Shown one piece after another: positions 45,480-54,922 of a stretch of 64,000 nucleotides of DNA. Position numbers and translations under genes: made by a program. The stretch is taken from positions 1-64,000 of the forward strand of contig NZ_WOAC01000004.1 of assembly GCF_009749525.1 (NCBI RefSeq), in the 5' to 3' direction. Within the stretch, counting starts at the first letter, position 1. The number at the start of each line of letters is the position of its first letter. A model generated the notes under the pieces. That model did no database searches. It had not been told where the DNA came from and saw only the letters and a list, made by a program, of their open reading frames with translations. The stretch comes from Mesorhizobium xinjiangense (GTDB lineage Bacteria; Pseudomonadota; Alphaproteobacteria; Rhizobiales; Rhizobiaceae).

Positions 45480-48071
45480 TCAGGCTTTCTTTTGCGCGGT
45501 GGCGCTCTTTTTCGTCGGTTTCTTCGCGCTCGTGGATTTGCTGCGGCCCTTGGCGGGCGATTTCGCCGCCTTTTCGGCAATCAATGCCAGCGCCTGCTCC
45601 ACCGTGACATTCTGCGGATCGGTCCCTTTCGGAAGCGTGGCGTTGATCTTGCCATAATTCACATAGGGACCATAACGCCCGTCCCTGACGGTAATATTGC
45701 CGTCGCCGTCCGGATGCGCCCCGAGATCCTTGATGGCCGCGGGTGCGCCGCGCCGCCCGCCCGGTCCCTTGGCCTTCTTCTCGGCGAGGGTCGACACAGC
45801 CCGGTTGATGCCGACCGAGAAGACGTCCTCCACCGAATCGAGATTGGCGTAGGTGCCGTCATGCAGCAGGAACGGACCGTAACGCCCGATTCCGGCCGAT
45901 ATCATCTTTCCGGTTTCCGGGTGCGGACCGACGTCGCGCGGCAGCGACAGCAGCGCTACGGCGCGTTCGTGATCGAGCGTCGCCGCATCCCAACCCTTGG
46001 GCAGGCTGGCGCGCTTGGCCTCCTTGCCTTCACCGCGCTGGACATAGGGGCCGAACCGGCCGTTCTTCAGCACAATCGCCTCGCCTGTGAAGGGATCGCT
46101 GCCTAAAGGCCGGTCCTCGGCCGCCTCGCCATTGCCGTTGCCGTTGGCGGCATCGCCAAGCTGACGCGTGAAGCCGCATTCGGGATAGTTCGAACAGCCG
46201 ACGAAGGCGCCGTAGCGGCCGAGCTTCAGCGACAGTTTGCCGTTGCCGCAGCGCGGGCAGATGCGCGGATCGCTGCCGTCCTCACGCTGCGGGAAAACGA
46301 GCGGCGCCAATTCATCGTTGAGCGCATCGAGCACCTCGGACACGCGCAGTTCCTTGATGTCGTCGACCGCACCCGAGAAGTCCTTCCAGAAGTCCCGCAG
46401 GACCTCCTTCCAGGCCAGCTTGCCGTCGGAGATCTCGTCCAGCTTTTCCTCTAGCGATGCCGTGAAATCATATTCGACATAGTGTTCGAAGAAGCTTTCC
46501 AGAAATGCGATGACCAGGCGGCCCTTGGGCTGCGGCATCAGCCTGCGGTTGTCGATCTCCACGTAGTCGCGATCCTCGAGCGTCTTCAAGGTCGCGACAT
46601 AGGTCGATGGCCGGCCGATTCCCAGCTCCTCCATCTTCTTGATGAAGGACGCTTCGGTGTAGCGCGGCGGTGGCTCGGTGGTGTGGCTGGTCACCTTGAT
46701 CACGTTGCGGTCGAGTGTCTCGCCGCTCTTGATTTCGGGCAGACGGCGTGTGTCCTCGTCCTCCTGATCTTCCTCCTTCTGATCGGCATAGGCTGCGAAG
46801 AAGCCGTCGAAACGTACCACCGAGCCCACGGCGCGCAGCGCGGCGGTCTTGTCGCCATTGCGCGCTTCGATCTCGACGGTCGTGCGTTCGATCTCGGCCG
46901 GTTGCATCTGGCTGGCCACGGCGCGCTTCCAGATCAATTCGTAGAGCCGCGCCTGGTCGGATTCGAGATATTTGCGCATTTCGGCGGGGCTGCGCGTGAA
47001 ATCCGTGGGACGGATGGCCTCGTGCGCCTCCTGGGCATTCTTCGCCTTGGTGGAATAGAAGCGCGGCTTCTCCGGCAGGTATTTGTCGCCGAAATCGGAT
47101 GCGATGGACTTGCGCACGGCCTCGATCGCCTCCGGCGCCATCTGAACGCCGTCGGTACGCATATATGTAATGAGGCCGGCCACTTCACCGCCGATTTCCA
47201 TGCCTTCATAGAGCCGCTGTGCCACCTGCATGGTGCGCGAGGCAGAAAATCCGAGGCGCGAGGAGGCCGCTTGCTGCAGGGTCGACGTGGTGAAGGGCGG
47301 CGCCGGGTTGCGCTTGGTCGGCTTGGCTTCGACCGACGCGGCGGTGAACTTCGCGCCGTCGAGCATGACGCGGATTTCCTCGGCCTGCTCGGCCGACTTG
47401 ATGTCGAGCTTCTGCAGCTTCTTGCCCTCGAGACCGACCAGCCGCGCCTCGAAGGCATCGCGGCGCGGCGTGGCGAGTTCGGCGGCAATCTGCCAGTACT
47501 CCTCTCGCACGAAGCGCTCGATCTCGTTTTCGCGATCGCACACGAAGCGCAGCGCCACGGACTGCACGCGGCCCGCCGAGCGGGCGCCGGGCAGCTTGCG
47601 CCACAGCACCGGGGAGAGCGTGAAGCCGACCAGATAGTCGAGCGCCCGCCGTGCCAGATAGGCGTCGACCAATGACGGGTCGACTTCGCGCGGATGGGCC
47701 ATCGCGTCGAGCACCGCGCTCTTGGTAATCGAGTTGAAGACCACCCGTTTGACGGGCTTGTCCTTCAGCACCTTTTTCTGCCGCAATACTTCGAGCACGT
47801 GCCAGGAGATCGCTTCGCCTTCCCGGTCGGGGTCGGTGGCGAGAATGAGCCCGTCGGCTTCCTTGACCGCCTTGGCGATCTCGGACAGTCGTTTGGTCGA
47901 GGCGCCGTCGACGCTCCACGACATGGCGAAATCCTCGTCGGGGCGCACAGACCCATCCTTTGGTGGCAGGTCGCGCACGTGACCGAAGGAGGCGAGCACC
48001 TTATAATCTCGGCCAAGATACTTGTTGATGGTTTTGACCTTGTTGGGCGACTCGACGACGACGACATCCAT
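45480..48071 (-). CDS. topA: DNA topoisomerase I
   Basis: Relaxes negative supercoils. 863 residues. Toprim domain with VVVVESPNKVKTI and LATDPDREGEAISW (acidic Asp80/Asp82), catalytic Tyr303 in GLITYMRTDGV, and a C-terminal zinc-ribbon pair CPRCGNGKLSLKLGRYGAFVGCSNYPEC, followed by Topo C-terminal repeats (GRYGPFLLHDGTYANL; DGRYGPYVNYGKINATLP) and a Lys-rich tail. The frame is open to 48113, but ATG 48071 (MDVVVVESPN) is the standard start. dprA, usually found next to topA in Rhizobiales, is absent here. Confidence 0.97.
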   Translation of the reverse strand: MDVVVVESPNKVKTINKYLGRDYKVLASFGHVRDLPPKDGSVRPDEDFAMSWSVDGASTKRLSEIAKAVKEADGLILATDPDREGEAISWHVLEVLRQKKVLKDKPVKRVVFNSITKSAVLDAMAHPREVDPSLVDAYLARRALDYLVGFTLSPVLWRKLPGARSAGRVQSVALRFVCDRENEIERFVREEYWQIAAELATPRRDAFEARLVGLEGKKLQKLDIKSAEQAEEIRVMLDGAKFTAASVEAKPTKRNPAPPFTTSTLQQAASSRLGFSASRTMQVAQRLYEGMEIGGEVAGLITYMRTDGVQMAPEAIEAVRKSIASDFGDKYLPEKPRFYSTKAKNAQEAHEAIRPTDFTRSPAEMRKYLESDQARLYELIWKRAVASQMQPAEIERTTVEIEARNGDKTAALRAVGSVVRFDGFFAAYADQKEEDQEDEDTRRLPEIKSGETLDRNVIKVTSHTTEPPPRYTEASFIKKMEELGIGRPSTYVATLKTLEDRDYVEIDNRRLMPQPKGRLVIAFLESFFEHYVEYDFTASLEEKLDEISDGKLAWKEVLRDFWKDFSGAVDDIKELRVSEVLDALNDELAPLVFPQREDGSDPRICPRCGNGKLSLKLGRYGAFVGCSNYPECGFTRQLGDAANGNGNGEAAEDRPLGSDPFTGEAIVLKNGRFGPYVQRGEGKEAKRASLPKGWDAATLDHERAVALLSLPRDVGPHPETGKMISAGIGRYGPFLLHDGTYANLDSVEDVFSVGINRAVSTLAEKKAKGPGGRRGAPAAIKDLGAHPDGDGNITVRDGRYGPYVNYGKINATLPKGTDPQNVTVEQALALIAEKAAKSPAKGRSKSTSAKKPTKKSATAQKKA

Positions 48072-48304
48072 GCCTGAAACTATCCCTTGTCTGCGGCGCG
48101 CGGCCGATTGCACACGTCGCCGGCAGTAAAAACGTGCCTGTCACATGGCGGGCCAATGAGCCGCGGTCAAGTCCTCGGCCGCAGCAGGATGATCGCCAGG
48201 CCTCGACTGCCGGCGGGTCGCCGCCGATCTCTATTGCAATCACTGCTTACGCACGGTACTCTTCAACACGCATCAGTTGCATTCTGCGAATCGTCCATGT
48301 TCAA

Positions 48305-48334
48305 GGAACCTGTACTTTTGGACAGGAAGGTTCC
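48305..48334 (+). other. Hairpin upstream of the small gene at 48365
   Basis: GGAACCT (48305-48311) and AGGTTCC (48328-48334) are complementary, 16-nt spacer. The inner CCTGT (48309-48313) and ACAGG (48322-48326) also pair. The result is an imperfect stem ending 30 bp before the start codon, plausible as a leader structure or protein site. The surrounding 48072-48364 shows nothing else recognisable. Confidence 0.35.
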
Positions 48335-48364
48335 GCCCCGGTGCTGCATACGGAAATCAGGCAT

Positions 48365-48568
48365 ATGATGTCTCGCCAATCGACCAGTCAAAAGGAACGG
48401 CTCGAATTCATGCGCTCCATGCTTGTGCAGCTGCGGGCCATGGCCGATGCCGACAATCACGAAATGCTGGCCTATCTCATCGAAATGGCACAGCTCGAGG
48501 CCAATGAGGTTGCCCTGCAGGGCACGCCGAGGCATTCAGGGACACTCAAACGCAACAGCCTCGCCTGA
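48365..48568 (+). CDS. Small conserved rhizobial hypothetical protein
   Basis: 67 residues, helical and charged: SQKERLEFMRSMLVQLRAMADADNHEMLAYLIEMAQLEANEVAL. Short proteins with the segments RLEFMRSMLxxLRAMA and MLAYLIEMA(Y/Q)xEA recur in Rhizobiales and have no assigned role. Start at the first of two adjacent ATG codons (48365, 48368). The open frame extends upstream to 48134, but that part shows no similarity. No signal peptide. Confidence 0.62.
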   Translation: MMSRQSTSQKERLEFMRSMLVQLRAMADADNHEMLAYLIEMAQLEANEVALQGTPRHSGTLKRNSLA

Positions 48569-48794
48569 AACCCCGGCTGATCTCCTATGCAGTCGACGGC
48601 TCTTCATGCGCGTAGAGTCTTCATGCGTGAAGAGTCTGGCTCGCCATGTCGGCCGATCGGCCATGCATTCGCCGCATGGCGGCTCTGAATTGTCTTGATC
48701 AACGAAAAATTGCTGTGCCAGGGGGTTGATCGCCGTGAGGCTTTTTATCATTTAGGGCGCGCATCATACTCAGCACGAGAATCGAAGGTCACAA
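48569..48794. other. Intergenic region with small palindromes
   Basis: 226 bp. CTTCA-TGCG-TGAAG and a GGCCGATCGGCC palindrome (within 48651-48662) are visible near 48620-48665. No gene or promoter could be supported; the DUF6481 promoter must be here. Confidence 0.3.
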
Positions 48795-49205
48795 TTGAAG
48801 AATACAAAGATCAAGGATTTCGCCGAACGGCGTAATGACGCTATGGCCGCCAAGGCCGCTCTTCTCGAAAAGTTCAAGAACAGACCCGGTCCCGACGATC
48901 CCGAATATCAGGCCCGCATTGCCGAGCGCAAAGCGGTTGCCGATGCGCGCGCCGAGCGGGAAAAGGAACGCGAGGCGCGGCGCCAGGCAAAGCTGGCCGA
49001 ACAGGCGCGGCTGAAGGCGGAACGCGAGGCGGCCGCCGAGGCCGAGCGCAAGGCGCGTGAAGAGGAAGAACGTCGTCAGAAGATCGCCCGGGAAGCCAAA
49101 GTGCTGGCCAACCGGGAGGAACAACTGGCCGATGAAGCTTCAAAGAAGGCTAAACGTGACGCGCGCTATGCGGCCCGCAAGGCTCGGGTCCGCAAGATCG
49201 GCTGA
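48795..49205 (+). CDS. DUF6481 family protein, highly charged coiled coil
   Basis: 136 residues. N-terminal ERRNDAMAAKAALLEKFKNRPGPDDPEYQARIAERKA is the conserved part; residues 50-125 are a continuous Ala/Glu/Arg/Lys helix, a probable single alpha-helix or coiled coil; the end RDARYAARKARVRKIG is strongly basic. Function unknown; members are widespread in alphaproteobacteria. TTG start at 48795 with GAAGG at 48784-48788. No better ATG is available in frame upstream. Confidence 0.72.
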   Translation: MKNTKIKDFAERRNDAMAAKAALLEKFKNRPGPDDPEYQARIAERKAVADARAEREKEREARRQAKLAEQARLKAEREAAAEAERKAREEEERRQKIAREAKVLANREEQLADEASKKAKRDARYAARKARVRKIG

Positions 49206-49269
49206 CCGCCAGCCACGCACCGGCGCATAGCTTGGCAAGCCTCGTGCGTCCGAATGGGCGCACGGCACC

Positions 49270-50508
49270 CTATGTGGAAGGCAAGAGCGCCAAACGCTCG
49301 CCAACGTCCACGTGGCGGCACGCCCCGGCCAGTTCCGGGGCGAAATCGCCTTTTGGCAGCACTTCGATCCCCTCCATTCCGAGCCAGCAAGCCATGAGCG
49401 CCAGTTCATCGGCCAGGGCTTGCGCTGTTTCTGGGGGAGCGCCCGATTCGCAATGGGCTGCCATGACCCGCAGTGTGCCTGCGCGCCGGTCCGCCTTGAG
49501 ATCGACACGAGCCACCAGTCGGTCGCCGAGCAGGAACGGGAGCACGTAGTACCCGTGGACGCGCTTCTCGGCGGGCGTATAGATTTCGATGCGATAACGG
49601 AAGCCGAACAATCGTTCGGTGCGGCCTCTTTCCCAGACCAAAGGGTCGAACGGCGCCAAAAGCGCCTGTGCATCAACCTTTCGCGGCTTGCGGGCATCCT
49701 TCCACATCCAGGCCTTTTGCGACCATCCCTCGACGCGAACCGGCTGCAACTCGCCTGCCTCCACCAGTTCGGCAATCCGTTCGTCGGCCTCGACGGGGTT
49801 CAGCCGGAAATAGTCGCGCAAATCGGCGGCAGTCGCCACGCCGAGGGCGCGTGCGGCAATGCGTAGAAGTTCGCGTATGGCGTCAGCTTCGTCGGGGGTC
49901 GGGGTATCCAACACTCTACCAGGGAGCACCCGCTCCGGTATGTCGTAGAGGCGCTCGAACCCGCGGCGCGAATGGGTCGTGATGCGGCCGGCCCAGAAGA
50001 GCCATTCAAATGCATGCTTGGCGTCGCTCCAGCCCCACCAACCGCCTTGCCCGCGCTGTCCATCAATGTCGGAAGCGGCAATTGGGCCTTCTCGTTCGAC
50101 AAGGCGGTGGATCTCTTCGATGTAGGCCTGATGGTCGCGCCCAAATTCGGCCAGTCGGCGATAGATGCGCTCATTGCGTCCGGCCTTGGCCATGCGCCAC
50201 TGCATCAGCGGCCATGTTTCGACGGGCAGGAAGGAGGCCTCGTGCGCCCAATATTCGAACAGGCGTCGTTGGCGTTTGGACGCGGCATTGTCGAGCAGAT
50301 GCATCGGATAGGCGCCAAGGCGCGAAAAGATCGGCATATAATGGGCGCGCACGACCGCGCTCACGGAATCAATCTGGAGCAGTCCGGTGCGCCCGATGAC
50401 CTTGCCGAGATGGCGTTGCGTAACGGCCGATTGCGGACGACTGTCGGCAAAACCCTGCGATGCCAACGCGATGCGGCGCGCCGTTGCCAAGGAGATCGAG
50501 TCGCGCAT
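49270..50508 (-). CDS. YcaQ/AlkZ-like DNA glycosylase (winged-helix protein)
   Basis: 412 residues of the HTH_42 family, related to E. coli YcaQ (AlkX), which unhooks interstrand crosslinks, and to AlkZ. Three winged-helix domains are inferred. The catalytic QxD motif is present as LLQIDSVSAV (Gln45-Ile-Asp47). Other conserved pieces are HLLDNAASKRQRRLFEYWAHEASFLP and LLAPFDPLVWERGRTERLFGF, the second being a hallmark of the family. Substrate specificity is not established by sequence alone. Start ATG 50508, immediately upstream of a 337-bp intergenic gap before nuoA. Confidence 0.85.
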   Translation of the reverse strand: MRDSISLATARRIALASQGFADSRPQSAVTQRHLGKVIGRTGLLQIDSVSAVVRAHYMPIFSRLGAYPMHLLDNAASKRQRRLFEYWAHEASFLPVETWPLMQWRMAKAGRNERIYRRLAEFGRDHQAYIEEIHRLVEREGPIAASDIDGQRGQGGWWGWSDAKHAFEWLFWAGRITTHSRRGFERLYDIPERVLPGRVLDTPTPDEADAIRELLRIAARALGVATAADLRDYFRLNPVEADERIAELVEAGELQPVRVEGWSQKAWMWKDARKPRKVDAQALLAPFDPLVWERGRTERLFGFRYRIEIYTPAEKRVHGYYVLPFLLGDRLVARVDLKADRRAGTLRVMAAHCESGAPPETAQALADELALMACWLGMEGIEVLPKGDFAPELAGACRHVDVGERLALLPST

Positions 50509-50845
50509 GGGTGCTCCCGTTTCATCGTTCGTGAGCTTGTTTAGCCTGCCGCCCGCTCTCCTGTCACCCGAAACGACCCTGTCGCGGCGGGCCTACCGAC
50601 ACCGTATTGTCAGGTCCCGTGCTTCGGCAATGCGCGCACAGATGGCCGGCCAATCGCATCTGCACCAATGGCCGGGGCAGATTGTGGCGCAGGTTTGACT
50701 TGCGTCCGGGGGGCCGCTGCGCTAACCGTCGCCGCGTTGCAATATGGCCTTTGCTGCACCGGCGTCCTCCGTCAATGTGTCGCGGTTGATCGAAACGCTG
50801 CAATGTTATGCTGACGTTGTGCGCGAAGGTAAGGATGACAGACGG
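50509..50845. promoter_or_regulatory. Divergent intergenic region with nuo promoter
   Basis: 337 bp. Candidate nuo promoter elements are weak: TTGACT at 50695-50700 followed by GCTAAC at 50721 (long spacer), or TTGATC (50786-50791) with TATGCT (50807-50812, 15-bp spacer). Neither is convincing. No small gene was supported. Confidence 0.3.
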
Positions 50846-51211
50846 ATGAACGAACTGCTCGTTTCCTATTTGCCGATCGTAATCTTCATCGGCGTGGCGC
50901 TGGTGATCGGGCTGGCCCTGGTCGCCACCCCCTTCATCGTGGCCTACCGGAGCCCGGATCCGGAGAAACTGTCGGCCTACGAGTGTGGGTTCAACGCCTT
51001 TGACGACGCGCGCATGAAGTTCGACATCCGCTTCTATCTCGTATCGATCCTCTTCATCATCTTCGACCTGGAAGTGGCCTTCCTGTTCCCCTGGGCCGTG
51101 TCATTCGGCGAGATCGGCTGGCTCGGCTTCTGGTCGATGATGATCTTCCTTGGCGTATTGACTATCGGCTTCATCTACGAATGGAAAAAAGGAGCGCTGG
51201 AATGGGACTGA
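50846..51211 (+). CDS. nuoA: NADH-quinone oxidoreductase subunit A
   Basis: 121 residues, three membrane helices; first subunit of respiratory complex I. Conserved [46 protein letters not shown] 50846 follows AAGGA and gives the normal N-terminus ([17 protein letters not shown]); upstream in-frame sequence to 50744 is non-coding. The 3' end overlaps nuoB by 10 bp. Confidence 0.96.
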   Translation: MNELLVSYLPIVIFIGVALVIGLALVATPFIVAYRSPDPEKLSAYECGFNAFDDARMKFDIRFYLVSILFIIFDLEVAFLFPWAVSFGEIGWLGFWSMMIFLGVLTIGFIYEWKKGALEWD

Positions 51212-51783
51212 ACGATTCTTCTCAGACCCTGATCGCGCCGAAGCCGAAAGGCATCATCGATCCCAACACCGGAAAGCCGGTGGGTTCCGACGATGTGTTC
51301 TTCGGCGAGATCAACAATGAACTGGCCGACAACGGCTTCCTCGTCACATCATCGCAGGCATTGATCACCTGGGCGCGCACCGGCTCGCTCATGTGGATGA
51401 CTTTCGGTCTCGCCTGCTGCGCGGTGGAAATGATGCACGTTTCCATGCCGCGCTACGATGCCGAGCGTTTCGGCATCGCGCCGCGGGCCTCACCGCGCCA
51501 GTCGGACGTGATGATCGTTGCCGGCACGCTGACCAACAAGATGGCGCCGGCTCTGCGCAAGGTCTATGACCAGATGCCCGAGCCGCGTTACGTGATCTCC
51601 ATGGGATCGTGCGCCAATGGCGGTGGCTACTATCATTATTCCTATTCGGTGGTGCGCGGCTGCGATCGCGTCGTCCCGGTCGACATCTACGTGCCCGGCT
51701 GCCCGCCGACGGCGGAGGCTCTGCTTTACGGTATCCTTCTGTTGCAGAAGAAGATCCGCCGCACCGGCACGATCGAGCGCTGA
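51202..51783 (+). CDS. nuoB: NADH-quinone oxidoreductase subunit B
   Basis: 193 residues; carries the N2 [4Fe-4S] cluster next to the quinone site. Ligand motifs [23 protein letters not shown] and [11 protein letters not shown] are all present. ATG 51202 has AGGAG at 51190-51194 and lies inside the nuoA 3' end. An alternative upstream ATG at 51181 is in the nuoA coding end. Confidence 0.97.
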   Translation: MGLNDSSQTLIAPKPKGIIDPNTGKPVGSDDVFFGEINNELADNGFLVTSSQALITWARTGSLMWMTFGLACCAVEMMHVSMPRYDAERFGIAPRASPRQSDVMIVAGTLTNKMAPALRKVYDQMPEPRYVISMGSCANGGGYYHYSYSVVRGCDRVVPVDIYVPGCPPTAEALLYGILLLQKKIRRTGTIER

Positions 51784-51794
51784 GCGAGGACATC

Positions 51795-52397
51795 ATGAGT
51801 GAAGCGCTGAAGGACATTGCGGCCTATATCAAGGAGAAGCTGGATGCGGAGGTCGAGACGGCGACCGTTGCCTTTGGCGAGCTCACGCTGACGGTCGCGC
51901 CCGGCGATATCGTTGAGGTTCTTTCGTTTCTCGAGCGCGATCCGCAATGCCAGTTCGTGTCGTTCATCGACATTTCGGGCGCGGACTATCCCTCGAGGGA
52001 AAATCGTTTCGACGTCGTCTATCACCTGTTGTCGCCGCGGCAGAACCTGCGCATCCGGGTCAAGGTCCAGACCGATGAGGACACGCCCGTGCCGTCCGTT
52101 ACGTCGGTCTATCCGGGTGCGGACTGGTTCGAGCGCGAAGCCTATGATCTCTACGGCATCCTTTTCATCGGTCACCCGGACCTGCGGCGGCTTTTGACCG
52201 ATTACGGGTTCGAGGGGCATCCGCTGCGCAAGGATTTCCCGCTGACCGGCTTTGTCGAGGTGCGTTACGACGACGAGGTGAAGCGGGTCGTCTACCAGCC
52301 GGTGGAACTCAGGCAGGAATTCCGCAACTTCGATTTCCTCTCGCCCTGGGAAGGCACGGACTATGTGCTGCCGGGCGATGAAAAGGCGAAGGGGTGA
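51795..52397 (+). CDS. nuoC: NADH-quinone oxidoreductase subunit C
   Basis: 200 residues, 30-kDa-type peripheral subunit. Conserved [44 protein letters not shown] and the end [21 protein letters not shown] are diagnostic. Separate from nuoD (not fused as in E. coli NuoCD). ATG 51795, 11 bp after the nuoB stop. A 120-bp gap with a heptanucleotide repeat separates it from nuoD. Confidence 0.96.
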   Translation: MSEALKDIAAYIKEKLDAEVETATVAFGELTLTVAPGDIVEVLSFLERDPQCQFVSFIDISGADYPSRENRFDVVYHLLSPRQNLRIRVKVQTDEDTPVPSVTSVYPGADWFEREAYDLYGILFIGHPDLRRLLTDYGFEGHPLRKDFPLTGFVEVRYDDEVKRVVYQPVELRQEFRNFDFLSPWEGTDYVLPGDEKAKG

Positions 52398-52460
52398 ATT
52401 GGAAATATGGTCAGGTCGATGATCAGGCGGCTACAGGAGAAGATGACGTGATGCGGTGGC

Positions 52461-52495
52461 TCGCTATTCGCTATTCGCTATTCGCTATTCGCTCT
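52461..52495 (+). repeat. Heptanucleotide tandem repeat (TCGCTAT)x4 plus partial unit between nuoC and nuoD
   Basis: Units at 52461, 52468, 52475 and 52482 are identical; the fifth (52489) reads TCGCTCT. It ends 22 bp before the nuoD start codon. A 7-bp unit does not preserve reading frame or helical phase, so slippage could alter leader length and mRNA folding. No expression effect is known. Confidence 0.9.
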
Positions 52496-52517
52496 GGTCG
52501 CGAAAGGACGGCGCATC

Positions 52518-53708
52518 ATGCCTGAAACATCCGTGCGCAACTTCAATATCAATTTCGGGCCGCAGCATCCCGCGGCGCACGGCGTCCTGCGCCTTGTGCT
52601 TGAGCTCGACGGCGAGGTGGTCGAGCGCATCGATCCGCATATCGGCCTGCTGCATCGCGGCACCGAGAAGCTGATCGAGGCCAAGACCTATCTGCAGGCC
52701 GTGCCCTATTTCGACCGGCTCGACTATGTCGCGCCGATGAATCAGGAGCACGCTTTCGCGCTCGCGGTCGAGCGGCTGCTGGAGATCGAGGTGCCGATGC
52801 GCGGCCAGTTGATCCGCGTGCTCTTTTCGGAGATCGGCCGCATCCTGTCGCACCTCCTGAACGTCACCACGCAGGCCATGGACGTCGGCGCGCTCACTCC
52901 GCCGCTGTGGGGCTTCGAGGAGCGCGAGAAGCTGATGGTGTTTTACGAGCGGGCCTGCGGCGCGCGCATGCATGCGGCCTATTTCCGGCCCGGCGGCGTG
53001 CACCAGGACCTGCCCGACCAGCTTGTCGAGGACATCGGCAAGTGGATCGACCCGTTCCTGAAGACGGTCGCCGACCTGGACGAACTGCTTACCGGCAACC
53101 GCATCTTCAAGCAGCGCAATGTCGATATCGGCGTCGTGAGCCTGGAAGATGCCTGGGCCTGGGGGTTCTCCGGCGTGATGGTGCGCGGCTCCGGGGCGCG
53201 TTGGGATCTGCGCAAGTCGCAGCCCTATGAATGTTACCCGGAGATGGAGTTTTCCATTCCGATCGGCAAGAATGGCGATTGCTACGACCGCTATCTGATC
53301 CGCATGGAAGAGATGCGCCAATCCGCGCGGATCATGCGGCAATGCGTGGACCGTCTGCTCGGTTCCGACAAGCAAGGTCCGGTGTCCAACGAGGACGGCA
53401 AGGTCGTGCCGCCGAAGCGCGACGCCATGAAACGCTCGATGGAAGCGCTGATCCATCATTTCAAGCTCTACACGGAAGGCTACCGGGTTCCCGAGGGCGA
53501 GGTCTATGCGGCGGTCGAGGCGCCGAAGGGTGAGTTCGGCGTCTATCTGGTTTCCGACGGCACCAACAAGCCCTACCGCTGCAAGCTGCGCGCGCCCGGT
53601 TTTGCCCATCTGCAGGCGATGGATTTCCTTTGCCGCGGCCACATGCTGGCCGATATCTCCGCCGTGTTGGGCTCCCTCGACATCGTGTTTGGTGAGGTCG
53701 ATAGATAG
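52518..53708 (+). CDS. nuoD: NADH-quinone oxidoreductase subunit D
   Basis: 396 residues, 49-kDa-type subunit forming the quinone-binding site with NuoB. Conserved [58 protein letters not shown] and FGEVDR at the C-terminus. Start ATG 52518, following the repeat-bearing leader. nuoE begins at the next base after its TAG stop. Confidence 0.97.
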   Translation: MPETSVRNFNINFGPQHPAAHGVLRLVLELDGEVVERIDPHIGLLHRGTEKLIEAKTYLQAVPYFDRLDYVAPMNQEHAFALAVERLLEIEVPMRGQLIRVLFSEIGRILSHLLNVTTQAMDVGALTPPLWGFEEREKLMVFYERACGARMHAAYFRPGGVHQDLPDQLVEDIGKWIDPFLKTVADLDELLTGNRIFKQRNVDIGVVSLEDAWAWGFSGVMVRGSGARWDLRKSQPYECYPEMEFSIPIGKNGDCYDRYLIRMEEMRQSARIMRQCVDRLLGSDKQGPVSNEDGKVVPPKRDAMKRSMEALIHHFKLYTEGYRVPEGEVYAAVEAPKGEFGVYLVSDGTNKPYRCKLRAPGFAHLQAMDFLCRGHMLADISAVLGSLDIVFGEVDR

Positions 53709-54911
53709 ATGAGTGTCCGCCGTCTCGCAGAGCCAGCTCTTCAGCCAGCCAAATTCGCCTTCAGCAAGGCGAATTCGGCGGAGGTGAAGACGTGGATCAG
53801 GAAATATCCCAAGGGCCGCGAACAATCCGCCGTCATTCCCCTCCTGATGATTGCTCAGGACCAGGAAGGCTGGGTGACGCAGGCAGCCATCGAGCACGTC
53901 GCCGACATGCTCGAGATGCCCTATATCCGGGCCCTGGAAGTGGCCACTTTCTACACCCAGTTCCAGCTCAACCCGGTCGGCACGAAAGCGCATATCCAGG
54001 TGTGTGGCACGACGCCGTGCATGCTGCGCGGCTCCGAAGCGCTGATGGATGTGTGCCGCGAGAAGATCCATCCCGAGCAATTCCACGCCAACGAGGCCGG
54101 CACGCTTTCCTGGGAAGAGGTCGAGTGCCAGGGCGCCTGCGTGAATGCGCCGATGGTGATGGTCTTCAAGGATACCTATGAGGACCTGACGCCCGAGCGT
54201 CTGGCCGAGATCATCGACGAGTTAGAGGCGGGCAGGGGCGATATGGTTCCCACCGGCCCGCAGATCGACCGGACCTTCTCCGCGCCCGCTTCGGGCCTGA
54301 CCGCGCTCAAGGACGAGAAGGCCGTGCTGGTCAAGACGCGCGCCGCCGCGACGAAACCGGACAAACCGGCGGAAGGGGATCCGATTCCTCCATCGAAGGC
54401 CGCCAGGCCGAAGACCAACGCTGTCGAAACAAATCCGGCCGTTAATACGCCTTCCGACACCAAGGCGAGCGCCAATGGCGAGAAGCGCACGAGCGTTGCG
54501 CCGCCGGTGGGCGATGCGGTTGCGGCCGACAAGACCGAGCCGGCCGTCGAAGGCGCGGCGCGGCCGCGCAAGTCGCGGCGCCAGGCTGCGAAACCGGAAG
54601 TGGTGGCCTCCAGCAAGGCTGCCACGCTTGATGACAAGAGCCGTCCCGCCGGAATCGAGCGGCCGTCCGAGCCGGACGATCTGAAGCTGATTTCCGGTGT
54701 TGGGCCGAAGATCGAGGGAATTCTGCATTCGCTCGGCATCTTTACCTACAAGCAAGTCGCTTCGTGGAAGAAGGCCGAGCGCGAATGGGTCGACGCCTAT
54801 CTGAAATTCCATGGCCGCATCGAGCGCGACGACTGGATCAAACAGGCCAAGGCGCTGGCCAAGGGCGGCGTGGCCGAATATGTCCGCGTCTTCGGCAAGA
54901 AGCCGCGGTGA
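53709..54911 (+). CDS. nuoE: NADH-quinone oxidoreductase subunit E with long C-terminal extension
   Basis: 400 residues, against about 160-180 for classical NuoE. N-terminal domain (1-200) has the [2Fe-2S] ligands Cys99, Cys104, Cys140, Cys144. Residues about 200-310 are a Lys/Ala/Pro-rich low-complexity linker. Residues about 316-400 (PDDLKLISGVGPKIEGILHSLGIFTYKQVASW...KFHGRIERDDWIKQAKALA) form a helix-hairpin-helix-like domain closely similar to the C-terminus of the 56584 gene. This extension is a known rhizobial feature. No frameshift is seen in the low-complexity part. Confidence 0.94.
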   Translation: MSVRRLAEPALQPAKFAFSKANSAEVKTWIRKYPKGREQSAVIPLLMIAQDQEGWVTQAAIEHVADMLEMPYIRALEVATFYTQFQLNPVGTKAHIQVCGTTPCMLRGSEALMDVCREKIHPEQFHANEAGTLSWEEVECQGACVNAPMVMVFKDTYEDLTPERLAEIIDELEAGRGDMVPTGPQIDRTFSAPASGLTALKDEKAVLVKTRAAATKPDKPAEGDPIPPSKAARPKTNAVETNPAVNTPSDTKASANGEKRTSVAPPVGDAVAADKTEPAVEGAARPRKSRRQAAKPEVVASSKAATLDDKSRPAGIERPSEPDDLKLISGVGPKIEGILHSLGIFTYKQVASWKKAEREWVDAYLKFHGRIERDDWIKQAKALAKGGVAEYVRVFGKKPR

Positions 54912-54922
54912 GGATTTGAACC

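Noticed and set aside
43141-48071. Antisense frames opposite rnr and topA (385 and 397 codons)
   Set aside because: Both real genes show complete catalytic motifs; the opposite frames have shadow composition and no domain.
48312-48330. EcfG-type (general stress) promoter before the 48365 gene
   Set aside because: GGAAC at 48305 could be a -35 box, but no CGTT follows at 16-17 bp; the sequence there is part of the hairpin.
52456-52674. Small rightward frame starting in the TCGCTAT repeat ([13 protein letters not shown]...)
   Set aside because: The peptide is just the repeat translated, then a shadow of nuoD in another frame.
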